From Rhodococcus sp. OK302 (GTDB taxonomy: Bacteria; Actinomycetota; Actinomycetes; Mycobacteriales; Mycobacteriaceae), in assembly GCF_002245895.1 (NCBI RefSeq), contig NZ_NPJZ01000001.1:4128501-4192500 (forward strand): a stretch of DNA of 64,000 bases, given 5' to 3'. The first letter of the stretch is position 1, and every line of letters begins with the position of its first letter. Shown one piece after another: positions 9,247 through 17,637 of this stretch. Below the pieces are notes generated by a model. That model was not told the origin of the DNA. It saw only the letters and a program-made list of their open reading frames with translations, and searched no databases. A program made the position numbers and the translations under genes.

Positions 9247-9906
9247 ATGGCGAGAGCACAAGACGACCACCTGATGGCGTCGATTCACGCCGAGCGGGCT
9301 TCGTTGGCGGAAGACCTGTCAATCATCAGCGCAGAACAGTGGCGGCACGGCACCTTGTGTGGCCAGTGGGACGTCGAGCACGTCGTCGCCCACCTCACCG
9401 CTGCTGCGAGCCTCAACCAGTGGCAGTGGGTTCGCAGCATGATCGGTGCGCGATTCCGTCCCGATGTGCATAACCAACGTCGAATGCTGGAGCACCTCGG
9501 CACCACCCCCGACGAGACCCTCGAACAATTCCGAGCCGTCATCAACAGCAGCACAACACCTTCCGGACACACGCCGGCCTACCTCGGCGAAGTCGTCGTA
9601 CACGCCCAAGACATCCGCCAGCCGCTGGGCCTGCCCCGAACACCGAGCGTCGACGCACTGACGCCCGTAGCCGAATTCTTCGCCCGACGTAACTTCGCCG
9701 TCCCCAGCCGTACCCGCGTCGCCGGCCTCCAGCTCCGCGCGGACGACGGGCCATTTGCCACGGGCTCCGGTCCCCTGGTCTCCGGATCGACCCTTGCTCT
9801 CGTGATGAGCATGGCGGGCCGAGTGCCGTACATCAATCAGCTCGACGGCGCGGGTGTGCCAACTCTGCGCTCACGCATCAATGGCACAGCCGATCCCCGG
9901 AACTGA
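9247..9906 (+). CDS. Maleylpyruvate isomerase-family mycothiol-dependent protein
   Basis: This 219-aa DinB-like four-helix protein is of the actinobacterial mycothiol-dependent family. Seen: the N-terminal metal-site region with WDVEHVVAHL and, further on, EVVVHAQDIRQPLG, whose histidines match the HXXXH-type metal positions. Family members are mycothiol-dependent isomerases or conjugating enzymes; the substrate is unknown. AGAAGGGA sits 9 nt before ATG 9247. The flanking genes give no pathway hint. Confidence 0.8.
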   Translation: MARAQDDHLMASIHAERASLAEDLSIISAEQWRHGTLCGQWDVEHVVAHLTAAASLNQWQWVRSMIGARFRPDVHNQRRMLEHLGTTPDETLEQFRAVINSSTTPSGHTPAYLGEVVVHAQDIRQPLGLPRTPSVDALTPVAEFFARRNFAVPSRTRVAGLQLRADDGPFATGSGPLVSGSTLALVMSMAGRVPYINQLDGAGVPTLRSRINGTADPRN

Positions 9907-9956
9907 CGAGGCTGCGCCACCCTGGTGACTGTAGATCCGGATCCCCCGATGGGGCG

Positions 9957-10658
9957 CTACTCGAGGCAGAAAACACCGTCGCCGGGCCGCGCTGACGGAT
10001 CGGGAATCAAGTCGGCGCACCTCTCGATACCAACGGCGCCAGATGTGAAATCCGAAAGCTGCGGACACACGTGGACGATCGCAGAATAGATGAGGTATTC
10101 GTACGCGGCAATGTCCGAACGATGGGATCCCTGAGCCTGAAGTGATTGCCACACACCGACGGCCCCTTGCTCCGCGATCGACGTACACGCCCGGCGACCT
10201 AGTTCGGCGGCGTGACCACGAATCTCACGCAACCGGGTCCCGGCGTACAAGGCACCGTCCAGTTGCGGGAGCCCACAGATATCCCGGGCGAAGGCGCCGT
10301 CACCGCCAGACGGCACCGAGTCGTTCACAATTTGGGACCATTCCGCCCTCTTCTGGCTTTCCAGGTCCTGACGCGAGGGGAACGACTGTTCCGGGTAGTG
10401 GTTGCGCTGGTCGTCGAAGATATTCTGCCAGTAGGCAACCGACTCGTCGACGCTCATGTTGGGTAGATCTGCGTCGAGACAATGTGCGGACGGGTCCATC
10501 GGTGCATCTGCGGGCAGTTCGGCGAAGTATCGAGGATTCGGCGTCTGCTCGGCCGCCGCGACATCGCTCGGCTTCTCCACGGGACTGCACGCAACCACGG
10601 CAAGTCCCGCGACAACGACGACTATTCCAGTCACTGCCCGGATGCACCGAAAAATCAT
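9957..10658 (-). CDS. Hypothetical lipoprotein
   Basis: This 233-aa exported lipoprotein has a short basic start (MIFRCIRAVTG), a hydrophobic stretch and the lipobox VVAC, so the mature protein would begin at the Cys near residue 24 and be diacylglyceryl-anchored on the outer face of the membrane. The mature part contains several further cysteines (HCLDAD, ARDICG, RRACTS, VHVCPQ, ERCADL, VFCLE) suggesting disulfides, and two DUF732-like motifs typical of small mycolata secreted proteins; that family label is tentative. GGGAAGG precedes ATG 10658. The function is unknown. Confidence 0.75.
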   Translation of the reverse strand: MIFRCIRAVTGIVVVVAGLAVVACSPVEKPSDVAAAEQTPNPRYFAELPADAPMDPSAHCLDADLPNMSVDESVAYWQNIFDDQRNHYPEQSFPSRQDLESQKRAEWSQIVNDSVPSGGDGAFARDICGLPQLDGALYAGTRLREIRGHAAELGRRACTSIAEQGAVGVWQSLQAQGSHRSDIAAYEYLIYSAIVHVCPQLSDFTSGAVGIERCADLIPDPSARPGDGVFCLE

Positions 10659-10812
10659 GACAAGACCTTCCCTGAAAAAATCACGTACAGATTCGGTTCA
10701 TCCGCAAATAGTCACCTCGGGCAGTGACGCGACCATCGCGAAAACGTCCAAAGCTTACGGCTCCCCCAAAGTCTGATCAGAGACCCCAGTTCAGTGGATC
10801 ACCGCCGCAGCT

Positions 10813-11226
10813 TCAGGGGAATCGCTTCCGACCAATACTGAACACCTGCAACATGATTGCCAGCAACACCGCTAACAACGCCGGCGGGAAACTACCCGAC
10901 ACCGACGCCAATGACGGCGACGGCGACGTGAACGCCGAAAAGAAACCCGCCACCGACATCACCAACAGCAACCCCGCAACAAACCACCCGATCCAAGGCC
11001 TCGGAATCACAGCAGGAATCAAGCACAGCAGCACTGGTACCGCCAGAACCGGCACCACCGACCACCCGAAATAGCCCCAGATCGACTGATTACACTCGGT
11101 CTGCGGCCAGGAGAGTCCGATCTCGCAAGTCGTGATCTCGAAGATCTGCCACGATGCCACGAACACGCCGAGTGCGGTAGCGACAATCGCCAACACGAAC
11201 CACGCCAACCGAATTGCCGTCATCAC
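10813..11226 (-). CDS. Four-helix membrane protein, unknown function
   Basis: This 137-aa hydrophobic protein has about four membrane spans (WFVLAIVATALGVFVASW, VVPVLAVPVLLCLIPAVI, WFVAGLLLVMSVAGFF, ALLAVLLAIMLQVF). An external loop between spans 1 and 2 carries a pair of cysteines (TTCEIGLSWPQTECN). It starts at GTG 11226 or the next ATG 11223; the GTGATG overlaps the TGA of the upstream small ORF, implying translational coupling. No named family is recognised. Confidence 0.75.
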   Translation of the reverse strand: MMTAIRLAWFVLAIVATALGVFVASWQIFEITTCEIGLSWPQTECNQSIWGYFGWSVVPVLAVPVLLCLIPAVIPRPWIGWFVAGLLLVMSVAGFFSAFTSPSPSLASVSGSFPPALLAVLLAIMLQVFSIGRKRFP

Positions 11227-11650
11227 CCGAGCATGCCATCGGTGGCCTCGTATACCCCGGACCGGATCAATCTCCGGCAGGTTCTGAGGTACTGATCCGT
11301 GAGATGGACTCCCTGGTCGACCTGCCCGACGACGCTTGTGCCGGGATCGGCCACGAGCGTAGGCACGCGAACAACGAGTTGGCGGAGAATCCCATCGAGT
11401 GTGTCGGTCGCGTCAATCAGCAGCGATTCGGCGGCATCGGGCGTTCGCCCGCGTGCTGTCAGGGTCATTCCCGAGCGATCAGGTGCCCGGGTCACGGTCA
11501 ATACCGGGTATGCGGCCTCACGGCCGAGACGCGCCGCAGCGCGAAATCATCGACACCGAACGTCGCAGATGCTAACCGTGTCGCCATGTGGACCTGCCAG
11601 CGCCCGGAACAGCCTGGCGCAACATTATCGCGCGGCCGTCGACAGTCCAC
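11223..11650 (-). pseudogene. Small conserved-looking ORF with apparent frameshift
   Basis: The downstream part (from TTG 11501 or a few codons earlier, ending LTDQYLRTCRRLIRSGVYEA…GMLG) reads as genuine protein and its TGA overlaps the start of the membrane-protein gene. Its frame runs into a TGA at 11549-11547. In another frame a GTG at 11650, eight bases after a perfect AAGGAGG, opens MDCRRPRDNVAPGCSGRWQ…ATRLASATFGVDDFAL and closes at 11505. Joining the two by a one-base shift near 11530-11549 gives a single ~140-aa protein. It is either a real frameshift mutation or a sequence error; if both are rejected, the gene is 11223-11501 (92 aa). The function is unknown. Confidence 0.5.
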
Positions 11651-11772
11651 TTCCTCGTCCTCCTTGTCGAAAAATGTCCTTACCTGCTGTTTTCGATCGC
11701 TCCCCTGTCATCGAGACCTCTGTCTGCGGCGTCCCATTGCGCGCAGATTGCGCTGCCCGTCACAAAAGCTGA

Positions 11773-11801
11773 TTGACGTACCTCGATTCTTGGTTTCTAA
11801 T
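11773..11801 (+). promoter_or_regulatory. Candidate promoter of the hydroxyphenylpropionate operon
   Basis: TTGACG, 17 bp, then TCTAAT, resembling a housekeeping -35/-10 pair, lies 65 bp before the mhpA/hppA start. No operator for the IclR regulator could be pinned down by eye. Confidence 0.35.
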
Positions 11802-11865
11802 AGTCCACGTAGAGCAAATAACGCACCATGACGTTCGATAGTTGCATTCACCCAGATGGGGAGCC

Positions 11866-13587
11866 ATGAAAACCACTCAGGACACCGAAGTACTCATCGT
11901 CGGCGCCGGTCCCGCCGGCCTGATGCTTGCCAACATCCTCGGCATGTACGGCAAGCAGGTGACAGTGCTCGAAGCCATGGATGCGCTCATTGATTACCCG
12001 CGCGGAGTCGGACTCGACGACGAGTCATTCCGCACCATTCAGACGGTGGGCCTGGTGGAGGCGATCCGCCCGCACACCAACCCGCAGCACATCATGCGGT
12101 TGGTCAACGGGGCAGGCAAGGTCATTCTGGTCAACAATCCGCAGACCGTTGAATTCGGCTGGGAACGCAAGCATGGTTTCATCCAGCCCGAAGCTGACAA
12201 GGCTCTCTACGAGGGGCTTGCCCGCTTCGACAACGTCCAGGTGCTGTTCGGGCATCTCGTCGAGAATGTGGAAGAAGACGGACAGTCCGTCACCGCGATC
12301 GCGCTGGTAACAGGGCCGGATGGATCCGTCGAGGAACGCCGCTTCAGTGCGCAGTATCTGGTGGGGTGTGAAGGCGGCAAGTCTCCGACCCGCAAGCGTC
12401 TCGGCGTCAGCTTCGAGGGCGAATCACCCTCCACCCGTTGGCTTGTCGTGGACGTCAACAACGATCCACTCGGAACCCCCAACGTCTTCCTTGGTGCAGA
12501 TCCGAAGCGCCCCTACGTATCCATCGGTTTACCCCATGCTGTTCGACGCTGGGAGTTCATGCTCCACGACGACGAAAGTGAAGAGCAGGTCACCGATCCG
12601 GAGTACGTGAATGCCCTTCTGGCAGATCATGTTCCGAACCCGTCGGAGCTGGACTTCATCCGTCGACGCGTCTTCACCCACCATGGCCGGGTGGCCTCCA
12701 ACTTTCGTAAGGGTCGGCAGTTGATCGCCGGCGATGCCGCGCACCTGATGCCGGTGTGGATGGGCCAGGGCTGGAACTCCGGAATGCGCGATGCAACAAA
12801 TCTGGGCTGGAAACTAGCCGCCGTCTTGTCCGGACAGGCGGATGACGCTCTGCTCGATACCTACACGTCCGAGCGTAAGGACCATGCGCAAGCAATGGTG
12901 GACCTGTCGCTGACCTTCGGCCGGCTCATCAAGATCACCAATCCGGTAGGAGCATTTCTCCGGGATTCCGCATCGTCAGTGCTCAACCTCTTCCCCCCGG
13001 TCAAGAGCTACTTCGCGGACATGCGGTTCAAGCCGATGCCGCGGTACACCAAGGGTGTGCTGGCCGATCCGAACACACAGGAATCGGGAAGTGCCGGCGC
13101 AAAACTCACCAGCAAACTCATTCCGGTCCTGACCGCCAACGTCAAGAACTCCCCGGTTGGCGTTCAGTTTCCCCAGCCGCGCGTGAACTCGCTCGCGGCA
13201 TCGGATCAACTACTCGACGACGCGATCGGCAACTGGTGGTCAGTCATCGTCTGGGGCAACAACCCCAAGGACGTCTTGCCGCAGGCCTCGCTCGACAAGT
13301 TGTCCGCGCTCGGAGCCCGCCTGGTTGCGGTTGTGCCGGAGACCCAACGCGAATGGGCCGAGAAGGAAATGGATTCGGATGTGCTGGTCCTGGGCGATCA
13401 CACCGGTCGACTAAAAAAATGGTTCGACGACCGACCCACTCCCCTGGTTTTCCTCCGCCCCGACCGGTTTGTGGCCGGAGCCTGCCTGACACAACATGCT
13501 CCGGCAACGCTGGACGCGATTCTGAAAGCAATGCGGTTCAACGAATCCAGCACCAGCAGCGAAAACCGGGTCCCGACAGCTCGCTAA
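11866..13587 (+). CDS. mhpA: 3-(3-hydroxyphenyl)propionate/3-hydroxycinnamate hydroxylase
   Basis: This 573-aa FAD-dependent aromatic hydroxylase adds a second ortho hydroxyl to 3-(3-hydroxyphenyl)propionate using NAD(P)H and O2, giving 2,3-dihydroxyphenylpropionate. Seen: FAD motif VLIVGAGPAGLMLANIL near the start, VGCEGGKSPTRKRLG in the middle and the second FAD motif GDAAHLMPVWMGQGWNSG, all in the order of group A phenol-type hydroxylases; a thioredoxin-like C-terminal domain ends the chain. ATG 11866 is chosen because GGGGAG precedes it and the FAD motif falls at residues 8-24. The next three genes complete the same pathway, which fixes the substrate far better than sequence alone. In Rhodococcus globerulus the equivalent gene is hppA. 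Confidence 0.9.
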   Translation: MKTTQDTEVLIVGAGPAGLMLANILGMYGKQVTVLEAMDALIDYPRGVGLDDESFRTIQTVGLVEAIRPHTNPQHIMRLVNGAGKVILVNNPQTVEFGWERKHGFIQPEADKALYEGLARFDNVQVLFGHLVENVEEDGQSVTAIALVTGPDGSVEERRFSAQYLVGCEGGKSPTRKRLGVSFEGESPSTRWLVVDVNNDPLGTPNVFLGADPKRPYVSIGLPHAVRRWEFMLHDDESEEQVTDPEYVNALLADHVPNPSELDFIRRRVFTHHGRVASNFRKGRQLIAGDAAHLMPVWMGQGWNSGMRDATNLGWKLAAVLSGQADDALLDTYTSERKDHAQAMVDLSLTFGRLIKITNPVGAFLRDSASSVLNLFPPVKSYFADMRFKPMPRYTKGVLADPNTQESGSAGAKLTSKLIPVLTANVKNSPVGVQFPQPRVNSLAASDQLLDDAIGNWWSVIVWGNNPKDVLPQASLDKLSALGARLVAVVPETQREWAEKEMDSDVLVLGDHTGRLKKWFDDRPTPLVFLRPDRFVAGACLTQHAPATLDAILKAMRFNESSTSSENRVPTAR

Positions 13588-13635
13588 CCTCGCCTCGATT
13601 CACAGCACTGACCTCCCGAGAAAGCCAGATACTTC

Positions 13636-14502
13636 ATGACAACTACCGAGATTCCCGCATACACCACTGACAAATTCTTCGGCCTCGACGACAAGTGGAT
13701 CGAAACCGCCGACGGCGAACTCACCCACTATCACGAACTGGGAGAAGGCACGCCGATCCTCTTCCTGCACGGGTCAGGAACCGGCGTCACCGCCGCCGCA
13801 AACTGGTGGCTCAACCTTCCGACCCTCAGCGGACAGGGACGTTGCATTGCAATCGATTCCATCGGCTACGGACAGAGCGTCGTTGCTCCGAACACGGAGT
13901 ACGGCATCAAAGAGTGGGTTCGTCATGCCGTGCGCGTGCTCGACGCACTGGGTATCGAGAAGACGTGGATCGTCGGAAACTCCCTCGGCGGCTGGCTGGC
14001 TTTCCAGTTCGCAATCGACTTCCCGGAGCGCCTACTGGGCATCGTCTCGATGGGTACCGGCGGGGCAAAGCTGACGGGCGCATTGGCCGGACACTCCAAT
14101 CCGAACCTGACGGAAGAGGGCATCCGCAAAACACTTGAACTCTTCGTCGTCGACAAGTCCCTTGTCACTGACGAATTGGTGGCACTGCGGTACCAATCGG
14201 CCCTCAACGACACCGCGTCGGATCGGTTGGCCGAGGTGGTTGCGGCCCGTGACCGTGACCGCACCGAACTGCCCCTGGACTTCGAGGTGTTGTCCCGCTT
14301 GGACATTCCCGTTCTGCTGATCCACGGCGTGCAGGATGTGGTCATACCTGTTTCGCGGACATGGGAACTGCTCAACGTCATCCCGCATGCCGATTCGCAC
14401 ATCTTCAGCCAGTGCGGTCACTGGTCACAGGTGGAACGTGCCGAAGAGTTCAATACGGTTATCACGGAGTATCTTTCCTCTCGGGGTGTGAGCCGGTCAT
14501 GA
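13636..14502 (+). CDS. mhpC: 2-hydroxy-6-oxonona-2,4-dienedioate hydrolase
   Basis: This 288-aa alpha/beta-hydrolase is a C-C bond hydrolase that splits the ring-fission product of 2,3-dihydroxyphenylpropionate into succinate and 2-hydroxypenta-2,4-dienoate. Seen: oxyanion region FLHGSGTG, nucleophile elbow GNSLGG with Ser116, the acid in GVQDVVIPV, and the catalytic His in QCGHWSQVE near residue 266. The length equals MhpC (~288). It lies 48 bp after mhpA and its TGA overlaps the ATG of mhpB (ATGA), so the two are translationally coupled. Equivalent to hppC of R. globerulus. Confidence 0.9.
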   Translation: MTTTEIPAYTTDKFFGLDDKWIETADGELTHYHELGEGTPILFLHGSGTGVTAAANWWLNLPTLSGQGRCIAIDSIGYGQSVVAPNTEYGIKEWVRHAVRVLDALGIEKTWIVGNSLGGWLAFQFAIDFPERLLGIVSMGTGGAKLTGALAGHSNPNLTEEGIRKTLELFVVDKSLVTDELVALRYQSALNDTASDRLAEVVAARDRDRTELPLDFEVLSRLDIPVLLIHGVQDVVIPVSRTWELLNVIPHADSHIFSQCGHWSQVERAEEFNTVITEYLSSRGVSRS

Positions 14503-15443
14503 AGCAGGCACTGCTGTGCATGTCGCACAGTCCCCTACTGCACCACCTCGATCCACCGGCCGACGTCAAGGCATCAGTGAACGCCGCATTCGACCAGGCA
14601 CGCGCCTTTGTTCACAATTTTGATCCCGATGTGATCGTGAACTTCGGACCCGATCACTACAACGGCTTCTTCTACGATCTGATGCCGCCGTTCTGCATCG
14701 GCTACAAAGCCAAAGGCACCGGCGACTACGACTCGTTCGACGGTGACCTGAACGTACCCGCGGAACTTGCCGAGGACCTCGCGCAGTACGTAATGGACCA
14801 AGGCATCGACATTGCGATTTCCCGTCAAATGGAGGTCGATCACGGCGCGGTGCAACCGATGGAGATCATCTACGGCGACGTGGCGTCCAAGCCGCTGATC
14901 CCGGTGTTCGTCAACTCGGTGGCCAGACCGTTCGTGAAGGTCGCGCGGGTACGCAAGTTCGGCGAGGCTATCGGCGAGTATTTCAAGAACTCGGACAAGA
15001 AAGTCCTGTTCATCGGGTCCGGTGGCCTCTCTCATGACCCTCCGGTTCCACAGATCGCCACGGCCAACGAGGCACAGCGCAAAATGCTCACAGACGGACG
15101 GAATCCAACGCCGGAAGCGCGTGCGGCGCGGCAACAGCGGGTCATCGATACCGCAGTGAAATTCGCCGCCGACGAGGCGGACATCATGGACCTCAATCCG
15201 GAGTGGGACCGAAGATTTCTCGACGTCTGCGATTCGGGACGTGTCGAGGACTTCGATCGATACACCGCCGACGACATGGATGCGGTAGCGGGCCACTCCT
15301 CTCACGAGGTACGCAATTGGGTCGCTGCGTATTCAGCCCTTCGCGCGTGCGGTGACTACGAGATCACTTACGAGTTCTACCGGCCGATCAAGGAATACAT
15401 TTCCGGATTCGCCGTCACGACAGCGGTTTTGAGAGAAACCTGA
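14499..15443 (+). CDS. mhpB: 2,3-dihydroxyphenylpropionate 1,2-dioxygenase (extradiol)
   Basis: This 314-aa type II (LigB-like) extradiol dioxygenase uses Fe(II) and O2 to open the catechol ring of 2,3-dihydroxyphenylpropionate meta to the hydroxyls. The length is that of E. coli MhpB, and the histidines at 115 (MEVDHGAVQP) and 179 (GGLSHDPPVP) fall at the same numbers as the catalytic pair of that enzyme. N-terminal MSHSPLLH and NFGPDHYNGFFYD supply further conserved positions. The start ATG 14499 is fixed by the ATGA overlap with mhpC. Equivalent to hppB. Confidence 0.93.
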   Translation: MKQALLCMSHSPLLHHLDPPADVKASVNAAFDQARAFVHNFDPDVIVNFGPDHYNGFFYDLMPPFCIGYKAKGTGDYDSFDGDLNVPAELAEDLAQYVMDQGIDIAISRQMEVDHGAVQPMEIIYGDVASKPLIPVFVNSVARPFVKVARVRKFGEAIGEYFKNSDKKVLFIGSGGLSHDPPVPQIATANEAQRKMLTDGRNPTPEARAARQQRVIDTAVKFAADEADIMDLNPEWDRRFLDVCDSGRVEDFDRYTADDMDAVAGHSSHEVRNWVAAYSALRACGDYEITYEFYRPIKEYISGFAVTTAVLRET

Positions 15444-15494
15444 CCGCCACCGAGTAGGGCGAAGCCCCCTCCACCCTTATGAAAGTAGATCTCG

Positions 15495-16856
15495 ATGGAT
15501 GTTCGTGAAGCGATTCGAACGCAACCGATGCGTCGATACCAGATTTCGACTATCGCAATCTGTTTGATACTCAGCATGATCGACGGTTTCGAAATTCTGG
15601 TCATGGCGTTCGTAGCGCCGCACCTGGGGAAATCTTGGGACATCAGTTCCGTCGAGATCGGCTATCTGCTCAGCGCCGGAATCATCGGTACAGCACTGGG
15701 CGCAATCTTCATTTCCCCGCTGGCGGACAAGATCGGTCGGCGCAGGCTGGCGATCTGGTGTCTGGTCGGCATCACCGTCGGCATGGCGTTATCCGCTTGC
15801 GCTGTCAACGTCCCGCAACTCATCGCCTTCCGCGTATTTGCGGGCTTGGGTATCGGCGGTTTGGTTGCCAATCTGAATGTTCTGGTTTCGGAATTCAGTT
15901 CGGACAAGCGACGAGGCACGGCACTCGGAATCTACGGTGTCGGATACCCGCTCGGCGGTGCTGTCGGCGGAGCGATCTCCGGCGTCCTGATTTCGGTCTT
16001 CGACTGGCGATCCGCATTTATCTTCGGCACAGTCATCACCGCGATCATGTTGGTGGTCGTGGTCAAGACGCTGCCCGAATCGATCGAATTCCTGATCGAG
16101 AAGAGGCCCCGGGGCGCTTTGACTGCGTACAACCAGATCGCAGACAAGCTCGGTTACACACGTTCCACTGAGCTACCGACTCCCATTCGCGCAACGGAAC
16201 GCGTCGTGCGCGATGGACTGTTCAAGGGAATCATGTTGCGACGCACGATCTTCCTGTGGGTGGGATACTCATGCTTGATTGCGTCGTTCTACTTCGCGAA
16301 TACCTGGACACCGAAGTTGCTCTCAGACGCAACGGGTGACTCGAATATGGGCGTGACTGCGGGTGTACTCGTCAACGTCGGTGGCGTCATCGGTTCGATC
16401 ATCTTTGCCGGACTGTCGATTGTGTTGCGGCCCAGGATTGTGACTGCGCTCCTCATGTTCGGCGGAGTGCTTGCATTTGTCGGCTATGCCACCGGATTCC
16501 ATATCGTCGCACTGGCTTTGGCGCTCGCGGTGCTCGTCGGCATTTTCGCAAACGGAGGCATCACAGGCTTCTACGCGATCAGCCCGCCCATCTACCCAGC
16601 GGCGGCTCGTGGGACCGGTGTCGGCTGGATGATCGGGTGCGGTCGAACGGTATCGATCATCGCCCCCATTCTCACCGGCTACCTTCTCAACGGGGGATGG
16701 ACACCGAAGTCCGTCTACATGATGTTCGGTGGAGTCTTGGTGGTGGCCGGTATCGCGACGCTGCTCCTCGACGCCACTTATCGTGGCCGAAGCGAGAACC
16801 CGGAGACACCGGAAGCAAGCCGGGAACCCAATACGACCGACGCAATCTCCGCTTGA
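15495..16856 (+). CDS. MFS aromatic-acid transporter (AAHS type)
   Basis: This 453-aa, twelve-helix major facilitator probably imports 3-(3-hydroxyphenyl)propionate. Seen: early DGFE in helix 1 (MIDGFEILVM), the loop 2-3 motif SPLADKIGRRRLA, the RVFAGLGIGG segment in helix 4, and a charged central loop (EKRPRGALTAYNQIADKLG), as in aromatic-acid:H+ symporters such as PcaK and MhpT. It follows mhpB by 51 bp on the same strand. Its position matches hppK of the R. globerulus hpp operon. The substrate is inferred from context. Confidence 0.85.
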   Translation: MDVREAIRTQPMRRYQISTIAICLILSMIDGFEILVMAFVAPHLGKSWDISSVEIGYLLSAGIIGTALGAIFISPLADKIGRRRLAIWCLVGITVGMALSACAVNVPQLIAFRVFAGLGIGGLVANLNVLVSEFSSDKRRGTALGIYGVGYPLGGAVGGAISGVLISVFDWRSAFIFGTVITAIMLVVVVKTLPESIEFLIEKRPRGALTAYNQIADKLGYTRSTELPTPIRATERVVRDGLFKGIMLRRTIFLWVGYSCLIASFYFANTWTPKLLSDATGDSNMGVTAGVLVNVGGVIGSIIFAGLSIVLRPRIVTALLMFGGVLAFVGYATGFHIVALALALAVLVGIFANGGITGFYAISPPIYPAAARGTGVGWMIGCGRTVSIIAPILTGYLLNGGWTPKSVYMMFGGVLVVAGIATLLLDATYRGRSENPETPEASREPNTTDAISA

Positions 16857-16904
16857 ACCATGTGACGATCTGCGGGCACGCCCCGAGGGAATAGAGTCCA
16901 TACA

Positions 16905-17603
16905 GTGACTTCAGAATCAAATGGGTCGTCCGTCAAACAACCAGGCTCGCAGACACTAGCCCGCGGCTTGCAGGCTCTCGAATTGGTGGCCACCACGCCC
17001 GACGGGATGACCATCCAGGAAGTTGCCGACGCGCTGGGCGTCCATCGGACCATCGCGTCGCGATTACTCACCACGGTCGCGGACTTTCGGCTCATCAAAC
17101 GCAGTACGGACGGTAAGTACCGCGCCGCTGGTGGATTGGCAGCACTGGCTCGAGACCTCTACGCAGGACTACGGGACGAAGCAACACCGTTGTTGCGCAG
17201 ACTCGCGAATTCCTTGGGCGCGAGCGTCGCACTGTTCGTCGGCGAACGCACCGAAGCGGTAGCCGTCGCGGTGGTCGAACCGAAGAATGCTCGCTACTGG
17301 GTATCGTTCCGTGAGGGTGGTCGCCATCCCATAGACCGCGGAGCAGCCGGCTATGCCTTACTCGCCGGTCAACCTCCGCTTCCCGGCGAGTCGAGTCGGG
17401 TAACCGACGCCCGCCGCGACGGTTTCGTTCTCAGCTACGGTGAGGTCGAGCCCGGCTATTGGGGACTCGGTGTACCCCTGAAACAACCAGCTAACGAGCC
17501 AGCCGGATGCCTGACCTTGATCACGGCATCGGAAGAACTCGCCCGAGCCGCTATCCCCGAGATGATCGCAGCTGCAGACAAACTGAGCGGCGGAGCCACG
17601 TAA
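16905..17603 (+). CDS. IclR-family regulator of the hydroxyphenylpropionate operon
   Basis: This 232-aa regulator has an N-terminal winged helix-turn-helix (MTIQEVADALGVHRTIASRLLTTV, about residues 34-58) and a C-terminal ligand-binding IclR domain (SLGASVALFVGERTE…HPIDRGAAGYALLAG). It starts at GTG 16905, 48 bp behind the transporter, on the same strand, so it is likely the last gene of the operon and may autoregulate. In the family the effector is typically the pathway substrate; activator or repressor role cannot be read here. Positional counterpart of hppR. Confidence 0.85.
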   Translation: MTSESNGSSVKQPGSQTLARGLQALELVATTPDGMTIQEVADALGVHRTIASRLLTTVADFRLIKRSTDGKYRAAGGLAALARDLYAGLRDEATPLLRRLANSLGASVALFVGERTEAVAVAVVEPKNARYWVSFREGGRHPIDRGAAGYALLAGQPPLPGESSRVTDARRDGFVLSYGEVEPGYWGLGVPLKQPANEPAGCLTLITASEELARAAIPEMIAAADKLSGGAT

Positions 17604-17637
17604 GCACCTCGAGCTGCCGGTTGCACGGCGACAACGC

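Noticed and set aside
10724..11074. 116-codon plus-strand frame
   Set aside because: Opposite to the four-helix membrane protein; composition (Asn/Thr/Asp-rich) is that of a shadow frame.
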